A DNA stretch of 64,000 nucleotides, taken from Monodelphis domestica (lineage: Eukaryota; Chordata; Mammalia; Didelphimorphia; Didelphidae). The translations under genes were made by a program, and so were the position numbers. The stretch spans positions 179,805,697 to 179,869,696 of the forward strand of contig NC_077228.1 in NCBI RefSeq assembly GCF_027887165.1. Reading direction: 5' to 3'. Shown piece by piece: positions 31,585-41,500 of this stretch (its first letter is position 1; each line of letters opens with the position of its first letter). The notes beneath the pieces were generated by a model. It had not been told where the DNA came from, searched no databases, and saw only the letters and a list, made by a program, of their open reading frames with translations.

Positions 31585-31712
31585 GGGGGCAGCTAGGTAA
31601 CACAGGAAGGCCTGGAGTTCTAATCTGACCTCAAGACACGTCCTAGATGTGTGACCCTGGACAAGTCATTTAACCCCAATTGTCTCAGCAGTTGGACAGA
31701 AAGTAAAGGCTT
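31585..31712 (+). mobile_element. Type A-like SINE, internally shortened
   Basis: GGGGGCAGCTAGGTAACACA, GTGTGACCCTGGACAAGTCA and GACAGAAAGTAAAGGCTTAG. Confidence 0.8.
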
Positions 31713-31904
31713 AGTGTCAATCTATGAACCATTGGCTAGAAAATGGACTAGACCTAGTCACCTAGCTTTTGTTCACTTTTACAGGGTGAAAGTTTCATCT
31801 CAAAGCTTAAATAATTGACATGAAAGCCCGGTGTCTGCAGGGGGATATCCAGCTGATGCTAACATATCCAAGAGAAATAACAAAATAAATACTTAAACTT
31901 TTTT

Positions 31905-32447
31905 TTTTTTTAATGTCATGGGCCCTTCTTAGAACCTAATGAAACCTGTGGACTACTCGGAATGTATTTACAATTTTAAAATTCATAATCCAAATAAATG
32001 CTAAATTTCAGTTAAAGATCTCATGTCCCACAATTTGCTACTAAACTCAATGATTAATGATCCAGGAGAATTCTGAGGGATTTAGGAGAAAGAATGCTAT
32101 CCACATCTAGAGAACCATAGGAGTAGAAATGCCTTAGAAAACATGATTGATCACTTGTTTATATGGCTATAGGATTTGAGGTTTTGGTTTTAAAAGATTG
32201 CTCTATTACAAAAATGAATAATATGGAAATAGGTATTGAGGGATAATGCATGCCTGCATGCATGTAATGCAGTGGAATTGCTTATCAACTCTGGAAAGGG
32301 GGGGGAGACAACAAGAATCATGTAACCACAGAAAAAGACTTTTAAAAATTATATTACAAAAAGATCTGATGTCCCAAATCGATGGGCTCCCTGGAATAAA
32401 TGTATAATAGGGTCTCCACCTATGGCTGCCCAGGTTAGGAACCTCTG
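31905..32447. mobile_element. hAT-type DNA transposon remnant, split by an L1 end
   Basis: 31910-32050 holds ATGTCATGGGCCCTTCTTAG and CTGTGGACTACTCGG; 32355-32447 holds GGGTCTCCACCTATGGCTGC and ends in CAGGTTAGGAACCTCTG, resembling the end GGTTAAGAACCCCTG of a marsupial/therian hAT. Similar ends stand at 61770 and 62650. Confidence 0.5.
32075..32352 (+). mobile_element. L1 3' end, plus strand, inside the hAT remnant
   Basis: GAATGCTATCCACATCTAGA, AATAATATGGAAATAGGTAT, GGAATTGCTTATCAACTCTG and ATCATGTAACCACAG follow the order seen at 54340-54500. Confidence 0.75.
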
Positions 32448-32449
32448 AT

Positions 32450-33524
32450 CAGAATCAATCCCCAACTTCCTCCTCTCCCAAACTCAAGTTTTGGTCTTAT
32501 TGGTTGGATCTTATTTTAATTTTCTTTTTTTTTTCCTAGAGTGGATCTTACTAAAACCAAAACCCTGGAGGACACCCAAAGTGTTAGGTCTAGAGAATGT
32601 ACTGGGCAGTGGTAGCCTTCAAGGGGTTAAGTTATTCTGTCCCCACAGGCAGGGCTCTCTGTCTGGGTTTCCACAAGACTTAGCTTGATGTGAACTGTTG
32701 GTTCTAGAGATAACATCAGAAGGCACTGGCCGAAAGAACCAGCAGAAAGAGGGCCTGCGGGTGCAGCTTTGGGCTCCAGGCACCAAGGGAAGCATACAGC
32801 TAATCAAGGTTCCATCTTCTCCTGGGCACATTCATTGGGACTCCTCTGGTTCTGTGCCCTTCCACGCCCCTGGGGAAGAACATTTGAACGTCACATTCTC
32901 CCTGGAACAAGTCTTCCCATCTCCTTAACTTGGGTCTTCAAAGAGGCACAACACAGCTTAAAAATGAAAAGCTCCTGCGTTTCTGGTGCTTTCTCGAGGC
33001 CCAGTGCTCTGCATGTCCTCTAGTCTTGAGTTTAGTCAATATCCACTATTAGGGTTTAGAAGAGGAGGTTGTTTGAGCAGAAGTTCTTCACCTGAGGGGC
33101 CACCCACAGAGTCCCCTGTATGTAGAGACCATGATCTTGGGACCTGGCAAACCATCAGGAGACTCCATCCTCTTCTAGGCCTTCGTAGACTTGGACTAGT
33201 CATTTACACCCAATAAACTAGATTCCCAGTCAAAGCCTTGAAGGCCTCCCCACTCATTCATAGCTTGAGGCCTACCTGGCTCTGGTCCCTGTATTACTCT
33301 ATACATAGGCAGCTCTAGCGTCAATCCTCTGAGTTTTCTTCCCATGAAATGGAATGTCACCTTTAATATTGCTCCATCTAAAGATGTATTTTGTGGAAAC
33401 CCACTGATGCTGGACAGAGTATACGAATATGGAGGAAGGGATACTTGCAGGAGATCTTGCCATCCAGTTCCTCCCTGCTAGTCATTTACTAGTCATACAA
33501 CTTTGGGCAAACCAATTCTATGGT
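32450..33524. other. Repeat-poor block just downstream of YPEL2
   Basis: About 1.07 kb without recognised SINE or LINE. Short frames show no conserved motif. It may hold a conserved non-coding element. Confidence 0.45.
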
Positions 33525-33529
33525 CCTCA

Positions 33530-33705
33530 GTTCCAGTAGCTGAATGATTCAGTGGATTGAGAGGCAGGTCTAGAGAAAGGAGGTCCTAGGTTGAAATCTG
33601 ACCAAAACCAAACCTAGCTGTATGACCCTGGGCAAGTCACTTAACCCCTATTGCCTAGCTCTTATCACTCTTCTGCCTTGGAACCAATACACAGTATTCT
33701 AAAAG
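33530..33705 (+). mobile_element. Type A SINE
   Basis: GTAGCTGAATGATTCAGTGG, CCCTGGGCAAGTCACTTAAC and ACCAATACACAGTATTCTAA, followed by a GGAA/GAGG purine patch at 33710-33795. Confidence 0.85.
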
Positions 33706-33904
33706 TGAAGGAAAAGAAAGAAGAAACAGAGAAAGAGAGGAAGAGAGGAAGGAGAGATGGAGGAAGGAAGGAGAGGGGAGGGAGGGGGGAAAGGTGATAC
33801 CAAGAGATCCCTTAAGAGTTCCCTTCCAATTCTAGATTTGTTTCACATATCAAAATGAATTAAGATGGGACTTTTATTAAAAGGATGATGTTTATAAAAG
33901 GATG

Positions 33905-34058
33905 ATGGGTCAGGGATAGAGCCAAGTCTAGAGATGGGGTCTTGAGTTCAAATCTCACCTCGGCTACTTCCTAACTGCAGCCCTAGACAAATCCCTTGGC
34001 TAATCCCCACTGCCTAGCCCTTACTTTTCTATATCCATTCTAAGATAATGTTTTTTTT
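33905..34058 (+). mobile_element. Type A SINE, diverged
   Basis: TCTTGAGTTCAAATCTCACC and CCCACTGCCTAGCCCTTACT. It is the last repeat before the YPEL2 3' end. Confidence 0.75.
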
Positions 34059-34063
34059 TTAAA

Positions 34064-34094
34064 GTGTGTGTGTATGTGTGTGTGTGAGAGAGAG
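34064..34094 (+). repeat. (TG)n then (AG)n microsatellite
   Basis: GTGTGTGTGTATGTGTGTGT followed by GAGAGAGAGA, close beyond the YPEL2 polyadenylation site. Confidence 0.9.
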
Positions 34095-34152
34095 ATGGTG
34101 AAGGATCAAATTTGGGAGAGACAAGGCCAACACTTTCAGAATAATTGAAAAC

Positions 34153-34158
34153 TTTATT
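34153..34158 (-). terminator. Likely distal polyadenylation signal of YPEL2
   Basis: TTTATT on the plus strand is AATAAA on the minus strand, at the boundary between repeat-free UTR and repeat-rich flank. Cleavage would be expected about 10-30 bases lower, near 34125-34143. Confidence 0.65.
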
Positions 34159-34228
34159 TTCTCAAATGAGCACCAACACAGATTGGAAATGAGAGAAAAC
34201 AATGCACTTTCTTCTAATACTGAGTCAC

Positions 34229-34236
34229 TATGTACA
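34229..34236 (-). promoter_or_regulatory. Pumilio-type element in YPEL2 3' UTR
   Basis: The minus strand reads TGTACATA, an exact match to the PUF-protein consensus UGUANAUA. The position is close to the mRNA 3' end. Binding is not shown by sequence alone. Confidence 0.35.
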
Positions 34237-34538
34237 AATACAGGAAAAAAGGTGAAGACAACGTATTGAAAAAACAATTGCCTTTGTTGTCAAAGCAAAG
34301 TGACCTGAAAAAATATGCCCCAAAAAACCACCCCCAAAACCCAACAGATACGGTTTGTAAACACAAGCATCAATAGACAGACAAGTAGTGAAAAGATAGT
34401 CTCTGCAAAATGGGGAAAAAAGGGAATTTGCTCCCGCTTTCTTACCAAAATGTTATACAAAAGCATAAGGGGGCACGCATCAAGAATTTGGTAATGTTGA
34501 GAATAGCTTTGTACCTTTATGTTGCCACAGGACATTAT

Positions 34539-34544
34539 TTTATT
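34539..34544 (-). terminator. Possible proximal polyadenylation signal of YPEL2
   Basis: A second minus-strand AATAAA lies in an AT-rich patch about 390 bases upstream of the distal one. Use of it would shorten the UTR slightly and remove one Pumilio-type motif at 34229-34236. Confidence 0.3.
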
Positions 34545-35047
34545 ATATTTTAACTGGAAAATTCAACGTCTCTTCCTCCCTCCCCCCACCCCGTAGTGGT
34601 TTTTCATTTTTGGACTGACTTAAAAAACACACAAGTTGATTGTTTTCCAGGATTGGATTTCCCAGGCAGGCCTCTTCCTGAGCCTGAGGGAGTCGGACCT
34701 CACAGAGCTGTTTACCTACAGGCATGTGTACATCTCATGTCTGTTCTGCCAATACCAGTTACTGTTTATGGTGAGGCTTCTTTTAAAACACTTGGAGCCA
34801 CAGAAAATGCGATTAATACACTCACGTTAGCAAATAGAAAAGAGGTTTGACTCTTGCATCTCCGCAAGGATGATAGATTTCATTTCTAGCTCATCCAAGC
34901 TGTGCCACAGAGAAGGAAAAGGGGAAGGTGCACCAGAGACCTGGCACTGCAAACAGCCCTGCCTGTACATGGCATGGTAAGAGGCATTCTCTATGGCTTG
35001 TGCTGTTGGTCCACTTAAGAGACAGAGTGCAAACGATTTTTTTTAAA

Positions 35048-35092
35048 TCACACACACACACACACATATACATACATACATACATTCATACA
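35048..35092 (+). repeat. (CA)n then (CATA)n microsatellite in the YPEL2 3' UTR
   Basis: CACACACACACACACACATA followed by CATACATACATACAT. On the mRNA strand this is a UG-rich and UAUG-rich run. Confidence 0.9.
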
Positions 35093-35566
35093 AAGTTGGG
35101 GAGAAAATAAAAATCTCGCTGCAGGAAGTGTGTAAACTTTGACATAATGTCCCCAGTAAAAAGAAAAGCAGGAGCCATTGGAAAATGTTCTTTAAAAAAT
35201 GCACAATTGAAAACAATAGACCTGAAGGCCTTCCAATGAGAGGATGTCTTCAAAGCCACAACTAACATCAATTTCACCTTAATTTTTCTTTTCTAGCCAA
35301 TACTCGTGTAAGAAAAACATTTCAATTCATTCTAATGATTCACTACACGTCAATTCCACCAGGAAAGGGCAAAAGCGAAGCTTTCTTGCCTCCCCAGATT
35401 TTAATAACAGACTTTAAAAAAAAAAAAAGAAAAGTATCTATGTTTCCCTTAAAACAGACTTCAAAAAATGCAGAGGAAACAGCAGAATTTCAAAACAAAA
35501 ATAAAAAGTGCTCTCAGGGGCTCTGAGAAAACAGCACCAAATATATTATTTAAAAAAATTAAATAT

Positions 35567-35574
35567 TATTTACA
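35567..35574 (-). promoter_or_regulatory. Pumilio-type element in YPEL2 3' UTR, inside AU-rich block
   Basis: The minus strand reads TGTAAATA (consensus UGUANAUA) and sits in an AU-rich stretch spanning about 35538-35575, a context typical of mRNA-stability control. Confidence 0.35.
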
Positions 35575-38497
35575 AAAGTATATTTCACAAGAGAATGTTT
35601 CTTTTCTGTATATATTACCCTTTGAAATTTGTAGAAAGGGGGACACTTCCTCTGTGCATCCTGATCTACCAGCCCGGACTGACCTTGTCTTACATAGAGA
35701 TCTAGTACCCAGATGGACACCCATGTTCATCCAACTGGGTCGCAGCTGGTTTGCTCCAACCAACTCGAGTGAACGGCATCCAGCTTCCAGACTGGTGCCA
35801 GGGGCAGCCCACAGAGCCTGCAAGGCTCCATCCAAAGCCAAGACCACCCGATTCCAGGTGGAGCATGGTGATTCTGCTAATGCTTTTTCGGTCCCAAATG
35901 AAGGCAGCTGCTGGCTGAGGTAAAGAACTCCCCCCTTTCCCTTCCTTCTTGCTTTCTACCCTTCCAGCCATGCCCAGCAGCTCCCTGTTAGCTGAACCTA
36001 CCAGTGGCCTGGGGGTGAGGTCTTTGGTTATGCTCTGAGTAGATAAATTTTAAGAGGAAAAAAAAGAAAGAAAAAGAAAATGAATAGAGAAGGAACAAGT
36101 TGAGTCCACAAATGTGACAGGGCTTGAGCTCTTGTTTGTGGCCTCCAATACTGCTAGACATTAAACAAGTCTTGGATGGAGCTAAGTTGTAAGAAGCACT
36201 TATGGTTTAGTCAAACGTGTAGGGGAAACCTAATGAAGGGGGCCTGCTCTTCAGAGGGGTGCCACGCGCCTTTCCCATACTCCTCGCACCACCAGGAGTC
36301 TGAATTGCATCTACACAGGGCGAGCAGTGGAAGCTTTCCTAGGAGAAAAAGAGGGATGGGGCCAGGGTTTGGTCTTGCTGCCATGTCCGGGTTTGCTTTC
36401 AAACCTGCCAAATTTCCGTTTCATTTTTAGCTCTACAGACCAGGTGAAAGGTTCCTTGAGGGGAAGGCCAAATCTCTAAAGGAAGGGGTCCAGGGCCCAT
36501 ACTTGAGTAGGGAGGGAGTGGAAGCTAGCCTGGGAATGTGAAAACTGAAGCTATATTCTGATGCAATCTAAAGGATTAGGGGAAGCTGAAAGAATATTCC
36601 TTTAGGAGGCTATATGCACTATGCCTATTTCCCTTATTATTCCTTTTTCCAGAATGTTTTTTCAAGAACTGGCTGGACAAAACCCTCCAAATCATTTGGG
36701 TTTGGTTGATGTGGTTCTAATCCTTAGTTGGTTTTTTTTTTTTAAAGAATCAAAAACTAGGCTTGGTGAGTAGGAAAAGAAGTGGGTTTTTTTGTTTGCT
36801 TGTTTTTGTCTTGTACCAGCCAGTCAAAAGAAGAAAAATCTGTTTTGTGTGAGATTCCAGGCCTCTGGGTCTAGGTCAGCCTTGAGCCAGAACCACCTGG
36901 ACTCGGGGTTTCTTTAGGAGCCCTCCCACAGTCACCTGCTCTGTCTGCATCCCAGAGGGCTTCCCTGACTCTGCCGAGCCCACTCCATGGCCCAGCTTCC
37001 CTTCGCTCCTGGATCAACCACTCGCGACAATGGAGACTTGGCTTTCTTTCTCGAGGTTTGGCCTCCACAGAAACCGAGATGCTGAGAATGACATCCAAGA
37101 ACATCAGGAAAATAAAAGTGTATGTTAAGCCCGAGAAATGAAATGAACTCAGTTTGAGTGGGCCTCACACCACACACCAGGTACTGGCCGGAGTGCTGTA
37201 GCATAGACATCACAGTGTGTATGATTAAATGCAACACAAAGCTTTTCCCTCCTGAGCCTGGCTGGCTCCCCTAATACCAGGACGTATGTCTCCTCCTCAT
37301 TCCTACCCCCCAAAAAGAAAAGGTAAGATTAGGATTCTGTTACTCGTCGTTTGACATCAAAATTTAATCAGTCCCCACCGCGGTGCCACTTTGGTTAATT
37401 GCTATGCTTCTCCCCCATTCAAATTCAGGGAAATAACGCCGGGGCTTGAAATGTCCCCCTGCAGAACACATTAACCATAATCTCCAAAGCTTTTCTCTTC
37501 CAGAGCTTAAAAGACGGGGCTGGAAGCAAAGCCAATCAGACTGAGTCATCCCTGCTCCTGGGGAAGTCCCTTTCCCACCCACCCACCCCGGGGAAGCAGG
37601 GAGGTTCACGGCCCCCCAATCCCTGCTTCTTCATTCCCATCCACTGTGCTCAGAGAAGGGTCATGGGCCAGGCAGATGGGGCCGTTTTAACTCTATTGGC
37701 TTTCCTATGGTTTCCTTGCCTGACACTGGAGCTGTCTTGGCAGCATCTCCTAACTTGCTGTCCCCTGAAAATACAGGACTTAGTGGGCTGCCGGTCAGAG
37801 CCAGGCCTCCGACTGGCCGGGGAGTACTAGGTCCTGAACCCTCCATCACCTCGGGGGACCACGAGTGGGACCTCGGGCAGGGGAGGATGCGGAGCACTGA
37901 CCCTGCCACTGCCTGGACAGCAGTCGTGCCGCCTCTCAGCCTAACCTGGCCCCTTGTGGTGGGGGGGCAGGAGCAGAAGTTTCAAAGAGATTCAGTCATG
38001 AGGTATTTTTTTAAATCTTCTTTTTGTCCTCTTGGACACGCTGATGGGTTCAAGGTTGCTAGGTTCCCAGAATTCAAGGAGCAGCCGTTCCTCCCTGCAC
38101 CCTCCCGGGCCCGACGCTCGGGGCTCCCTTCCCTGCCCGTGCCCCACGCCCCTGCTCTCCTGACACCAAGGGGCCACGGCCACCCACCCTGGGGGTCCCT
38201 GGGACTCTCCTGAAAGTAGAATGCTGCCAAGCTCTCGGTGCATCCGTTGTTTTTAGCCAACACTAGAACAGAGAGAGAAGCCAGGGTCAACTCACAAACA
38301 GATACAAAGCAAAGAGACAGAGAGACAGCAATTTAGAGGCCAGTCACCAATAAAGATGGAGATAGGGTGGGAGGATGCTCCGATGCCAAAGCCTCTAAAG
38401 GGATGGAACCAAGCGTTCAGTCACTCTCTCCCCTCTTGGATATAATGTTCAGTCGGATGGCATTCATTCAGACACTGGGTGGGGGCACGCCCGCCGT

Positions 38498-38587
38498 TCA
38501 GTCCCAGCCATTGTCCTTGATCATGTGTGCAAGTTCAATGATGTATTTGCCTTCTTTATACTTCTGGCTGCTCTCAAAGGCGTGTTC
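38498..38587 (-). CDS. YPEL2: YPEL2 terminal coding part (29 codons and stop)
   Basis: The minus strand reads [32 protein letters not shown]. The acceptor is preceded by a long pyrimidine tract (CCCCTCTCTTTTTGTGTTGGCCAG). The terminal exon continues into the 3' UTR to about 34.14 kb. Confidence 0.94.
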
Positions 38588-41500
38588 CTGGCCAACACAA
38601 AAAGAGAGGGGGAGGGGTCATGTCCGGGGAAGGGGCACACTGGCTCAGCAGGAGAAAGGGGGACCCTGTGGAGTAGGAGACAGAGGGCTCACCTAGAGCC
38701 AAAGGACTTGGACCCAGATGCAGGTCCTTCCACTTCTACTGCGCCCCTTTGGGACAAAAGTCACTCCGAACCTCTGGTGGGCCTCAGCTTCAAGCTTGAC
38801 CGAATCGGCGCCCCCCACGGGGGAGGGGCATTTGGATGCACAAATGCAACCAAACAGCATCATTGGTTAAGTCGTCTCAGTCCTCTTTAACCCTTTGTGA
38901 CTCCATTTGGGGTTTTCTGGACAGAGATACTGGAGTGGTTTGCCACGCCCTTCTCTAGCTCATTTTACAGGTGAGGAAACTGAGGCAGGTGCCTGGCCCA
39001 GGATCTCCCAGCGAGGAACGGCGAGAGGCTGGGCTGAACTCGGGAGGCCGACTCTTCCTGACTCACTCCAGGTCGGGCACTCTATCCGCGGAGCCCTGTG
39101 TGTCTGCAATGACCACCCGTGGCTCGGGAGGGAAGCAGGCAGCAGCCCTCTCCCTCCTCTGCCCAAGCAGGCACTCCGGCTGTGGTTACTTATTGTGGGA
39201 CCTGACTGGTCTGCTGCCTAATGTTGCTGAACTGGCCTCTCACATGCTGTGTTCTACGTGGAGGGAGGCAGGAGGGCCAGAGGGGGAAATAAAGATGGAT
39301 GTAGGAACCGAAACCCGGGCAGCATCGGGCCACCGGGTGACGGGCCTCGGTACCGAGCTCCCGGAGGAGGGAGTGCTCACCCCAGGGACGGGGTGCTTTC
39401 TTTAGGCTCCAAGCCCTCTCGCCCGGTCCTCTCCCCACAATACTTGGTCTCTGTTCATTTACGGGTTATGGCCAAGCATCCCATCTGAATGCACGTCCCT
39501 GCGCTGTTTGTGGGGGTTCCTCGGTCCCGGCACTTAACACATGACTTGTGTGACATTGTCCTTCACTGGCCTAGACGACAGCTCAGGAGTTTTTCCATTT
39601 CAGGCCAGAGATCAGTGTTCAATTCAAACCCCACCTCCATGACTCAGTGTGACCTTGGCCAAGTCACTTAACTTTTCTGTCTAGGGGGGCTATTAAGATC
39701 CATGGACTTCAATCCATGGTCCCATAGGTCCTTGGGTCTATTGTTTTTGATGGTTAAATCCCTCACAAATAGAGCTGGAGAGGTAGAGAGCTTAAGAACC
39801 ACCAACTCTTATTTTGCCTTTCTCTAGCTCTGAGTTTGGGTATTTGTATATTCATGTATAGGGCAGCCAGGTGGCAAAGTGGATAGAGTGCCAGGCTTAC
39901 AGTCAGGAAGATCTGAGTTCAAATCCAGCTTAGACATTAGCAGCTGTGTGGCCCTCGGAGAGTTTTCTTTCTTGCCTCAGTTTTCTCATCTGTACAATTA
40001 GGGAGAGAAGGAAATGGCAGACTAATCTATTATCTCTGCCAAGAAAATCCAAAAGGAATCAGGAGTCTGACTTATTTCAGAAGATACTGAAAACAACTAA
40101 ACAATGACAACGTATTTGCGTGTAGGCGTGGGCACAGATTTCAGAATGTGAGAAGATGAAAGTATACAAAAATAGGAGGAGGTCCAAGAAACAAGCAGGA
40201 TAGCTTAACATATTCAATCCCTTCCTTCTTTCCTTTTCTTTCTCCCTTACCTTCCATCTTAGAATCAATTGGCTCCAAGGCAGAACAGTGGTAACAGTAG
40301 TAAGGGCTAGGCAAGGGGGGGTTAAGTGACTTGCCCAGGGTCACACAGCCAGGAAGTGTCTGAGGTCACATTAGAACCCAGGACCTTTTGTCTCCAGACC
40401 TGGCGCTCAATCCACTGAGCCACCTGGCTGACCCTTGCTATATACTTTCAAATATTTAAGAGATTCATTGTTTTCTGTGAAGTATTCATATCTGATAATG
40501 TTTGTCTGATGTGGAATGATAAAATTTTGAAAAACAGAATAGGAGAAGATAGGGATCTGAGAGCAGGGATGGTAGGTAAAGACACTCATGAAGATTTGTC
40601 ACCTGCTCCTTCTGACCCGACACATTCAAAAGAAAAAAGGACCTACACCACACTTGGACACCTATAGAAAATCTCAAAATGGGGCCATCATGGAAAGAAA
40701 ACAAGAGTCGGCTCAAGGAGCCCTCGAAATGGGAGAGATGGAGAAACTGTGGATAAAGGAAATCAATAAATAATCCCTAAAGCTTAGTCTTGCTTTTAAT
40801 TCCAATCTCCTCTCGCACAGAACCTTTTCTCAGAACCACAATGCAAAAATGGACCAGCTCTGATTCCTGCCTCTTCTCTTTCATCCAGACTTTCGTCCCT
40901 CTCAAAGGGCTGGATAGCCAGCTGATCAACAGAAGAGGCAGGGAGAGGAAAGGAGGAGTAGAAAAATCAACAAGAAGATTAGGTTAGGCCAGGTGATCCC
41001 TTCCAGCTCTAGAAGGACAAAGCTCTATAAAAATGGACTTTATGGGGCTGCTGGGCGGCTCAGTGGATTGAGAGCCAGGCCTAGAGACAAGAGGTCCTGG
41101 GTTCAAATCTGGCCTCAGACACTTCCCAGCTGTGTGACCCTGGACAAGTCACTTAACCCTCATTGCCTAGCCCTTACCACTCTTCTGCCTTGGAGCCAAT
41201 ACCCAGTATTGATCTTAAGATGGAAGGTTATGTGAGCTGGCAGGGACATAAGAAGAATGCAACTGGTCTCCAAGCTGTCCGTTCAGAGCACCTCAAAGCA
41301 ATTCATGATCATTCATGATAAATTATCCTTCTGAAGACAAGGTTCCTCTTTTTCATATACGGACTCTCACAACAGCCCAGTGCCAGAGGGCTGACTGAGA
41401 ATAGATGCCGCGAATATGTACAGCAAGCATGTGTGCACACTTATTCTCAGGAAACGCTGCATGAAAAGGAAGAAATTCATCCGATGGCTAGTGTTCCCAT

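Larger units (their letters stand above)
34143..38497 (-). other. YPEL2: YPEL2 3' untranslated region
   Basis: This roughly 4.35-kb stretch follows the YPEL2 stop codon on the minus strand and contains no SINE, L1 or L2 that I can see, although repeats crowd both sides. It ends at a minus-strand AATAAA hexamer (34153-34158); repeat sequence begins again just beyond, with a (TG)n and a SINE at 33.9-34.09 kb. The length agrees with my recollection of a multi-kilobase human YPEL2 3' UTR. It holds two Pumilio-type motifs, an AU-rich block around 35538-35575 and an alternative AATAAA near 34.54 kb. The 3' end is inferred from sequence only. Confidence 0.78.

Noticed and set aside
35468-35923. 151-residue frame on the plus strand within the YPEL2 3' UTR
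   Set aside because: No recognisable domain or splice context, and it is antisense to the UTR; chance open frame in repeat-free sequence.
37707-38213. 168-residue plus-strand frame antisense to the YPEL2 UTR
   Set aside because: Compositionally Pro/Gly/Arg-rich with no known domain; likely chance.
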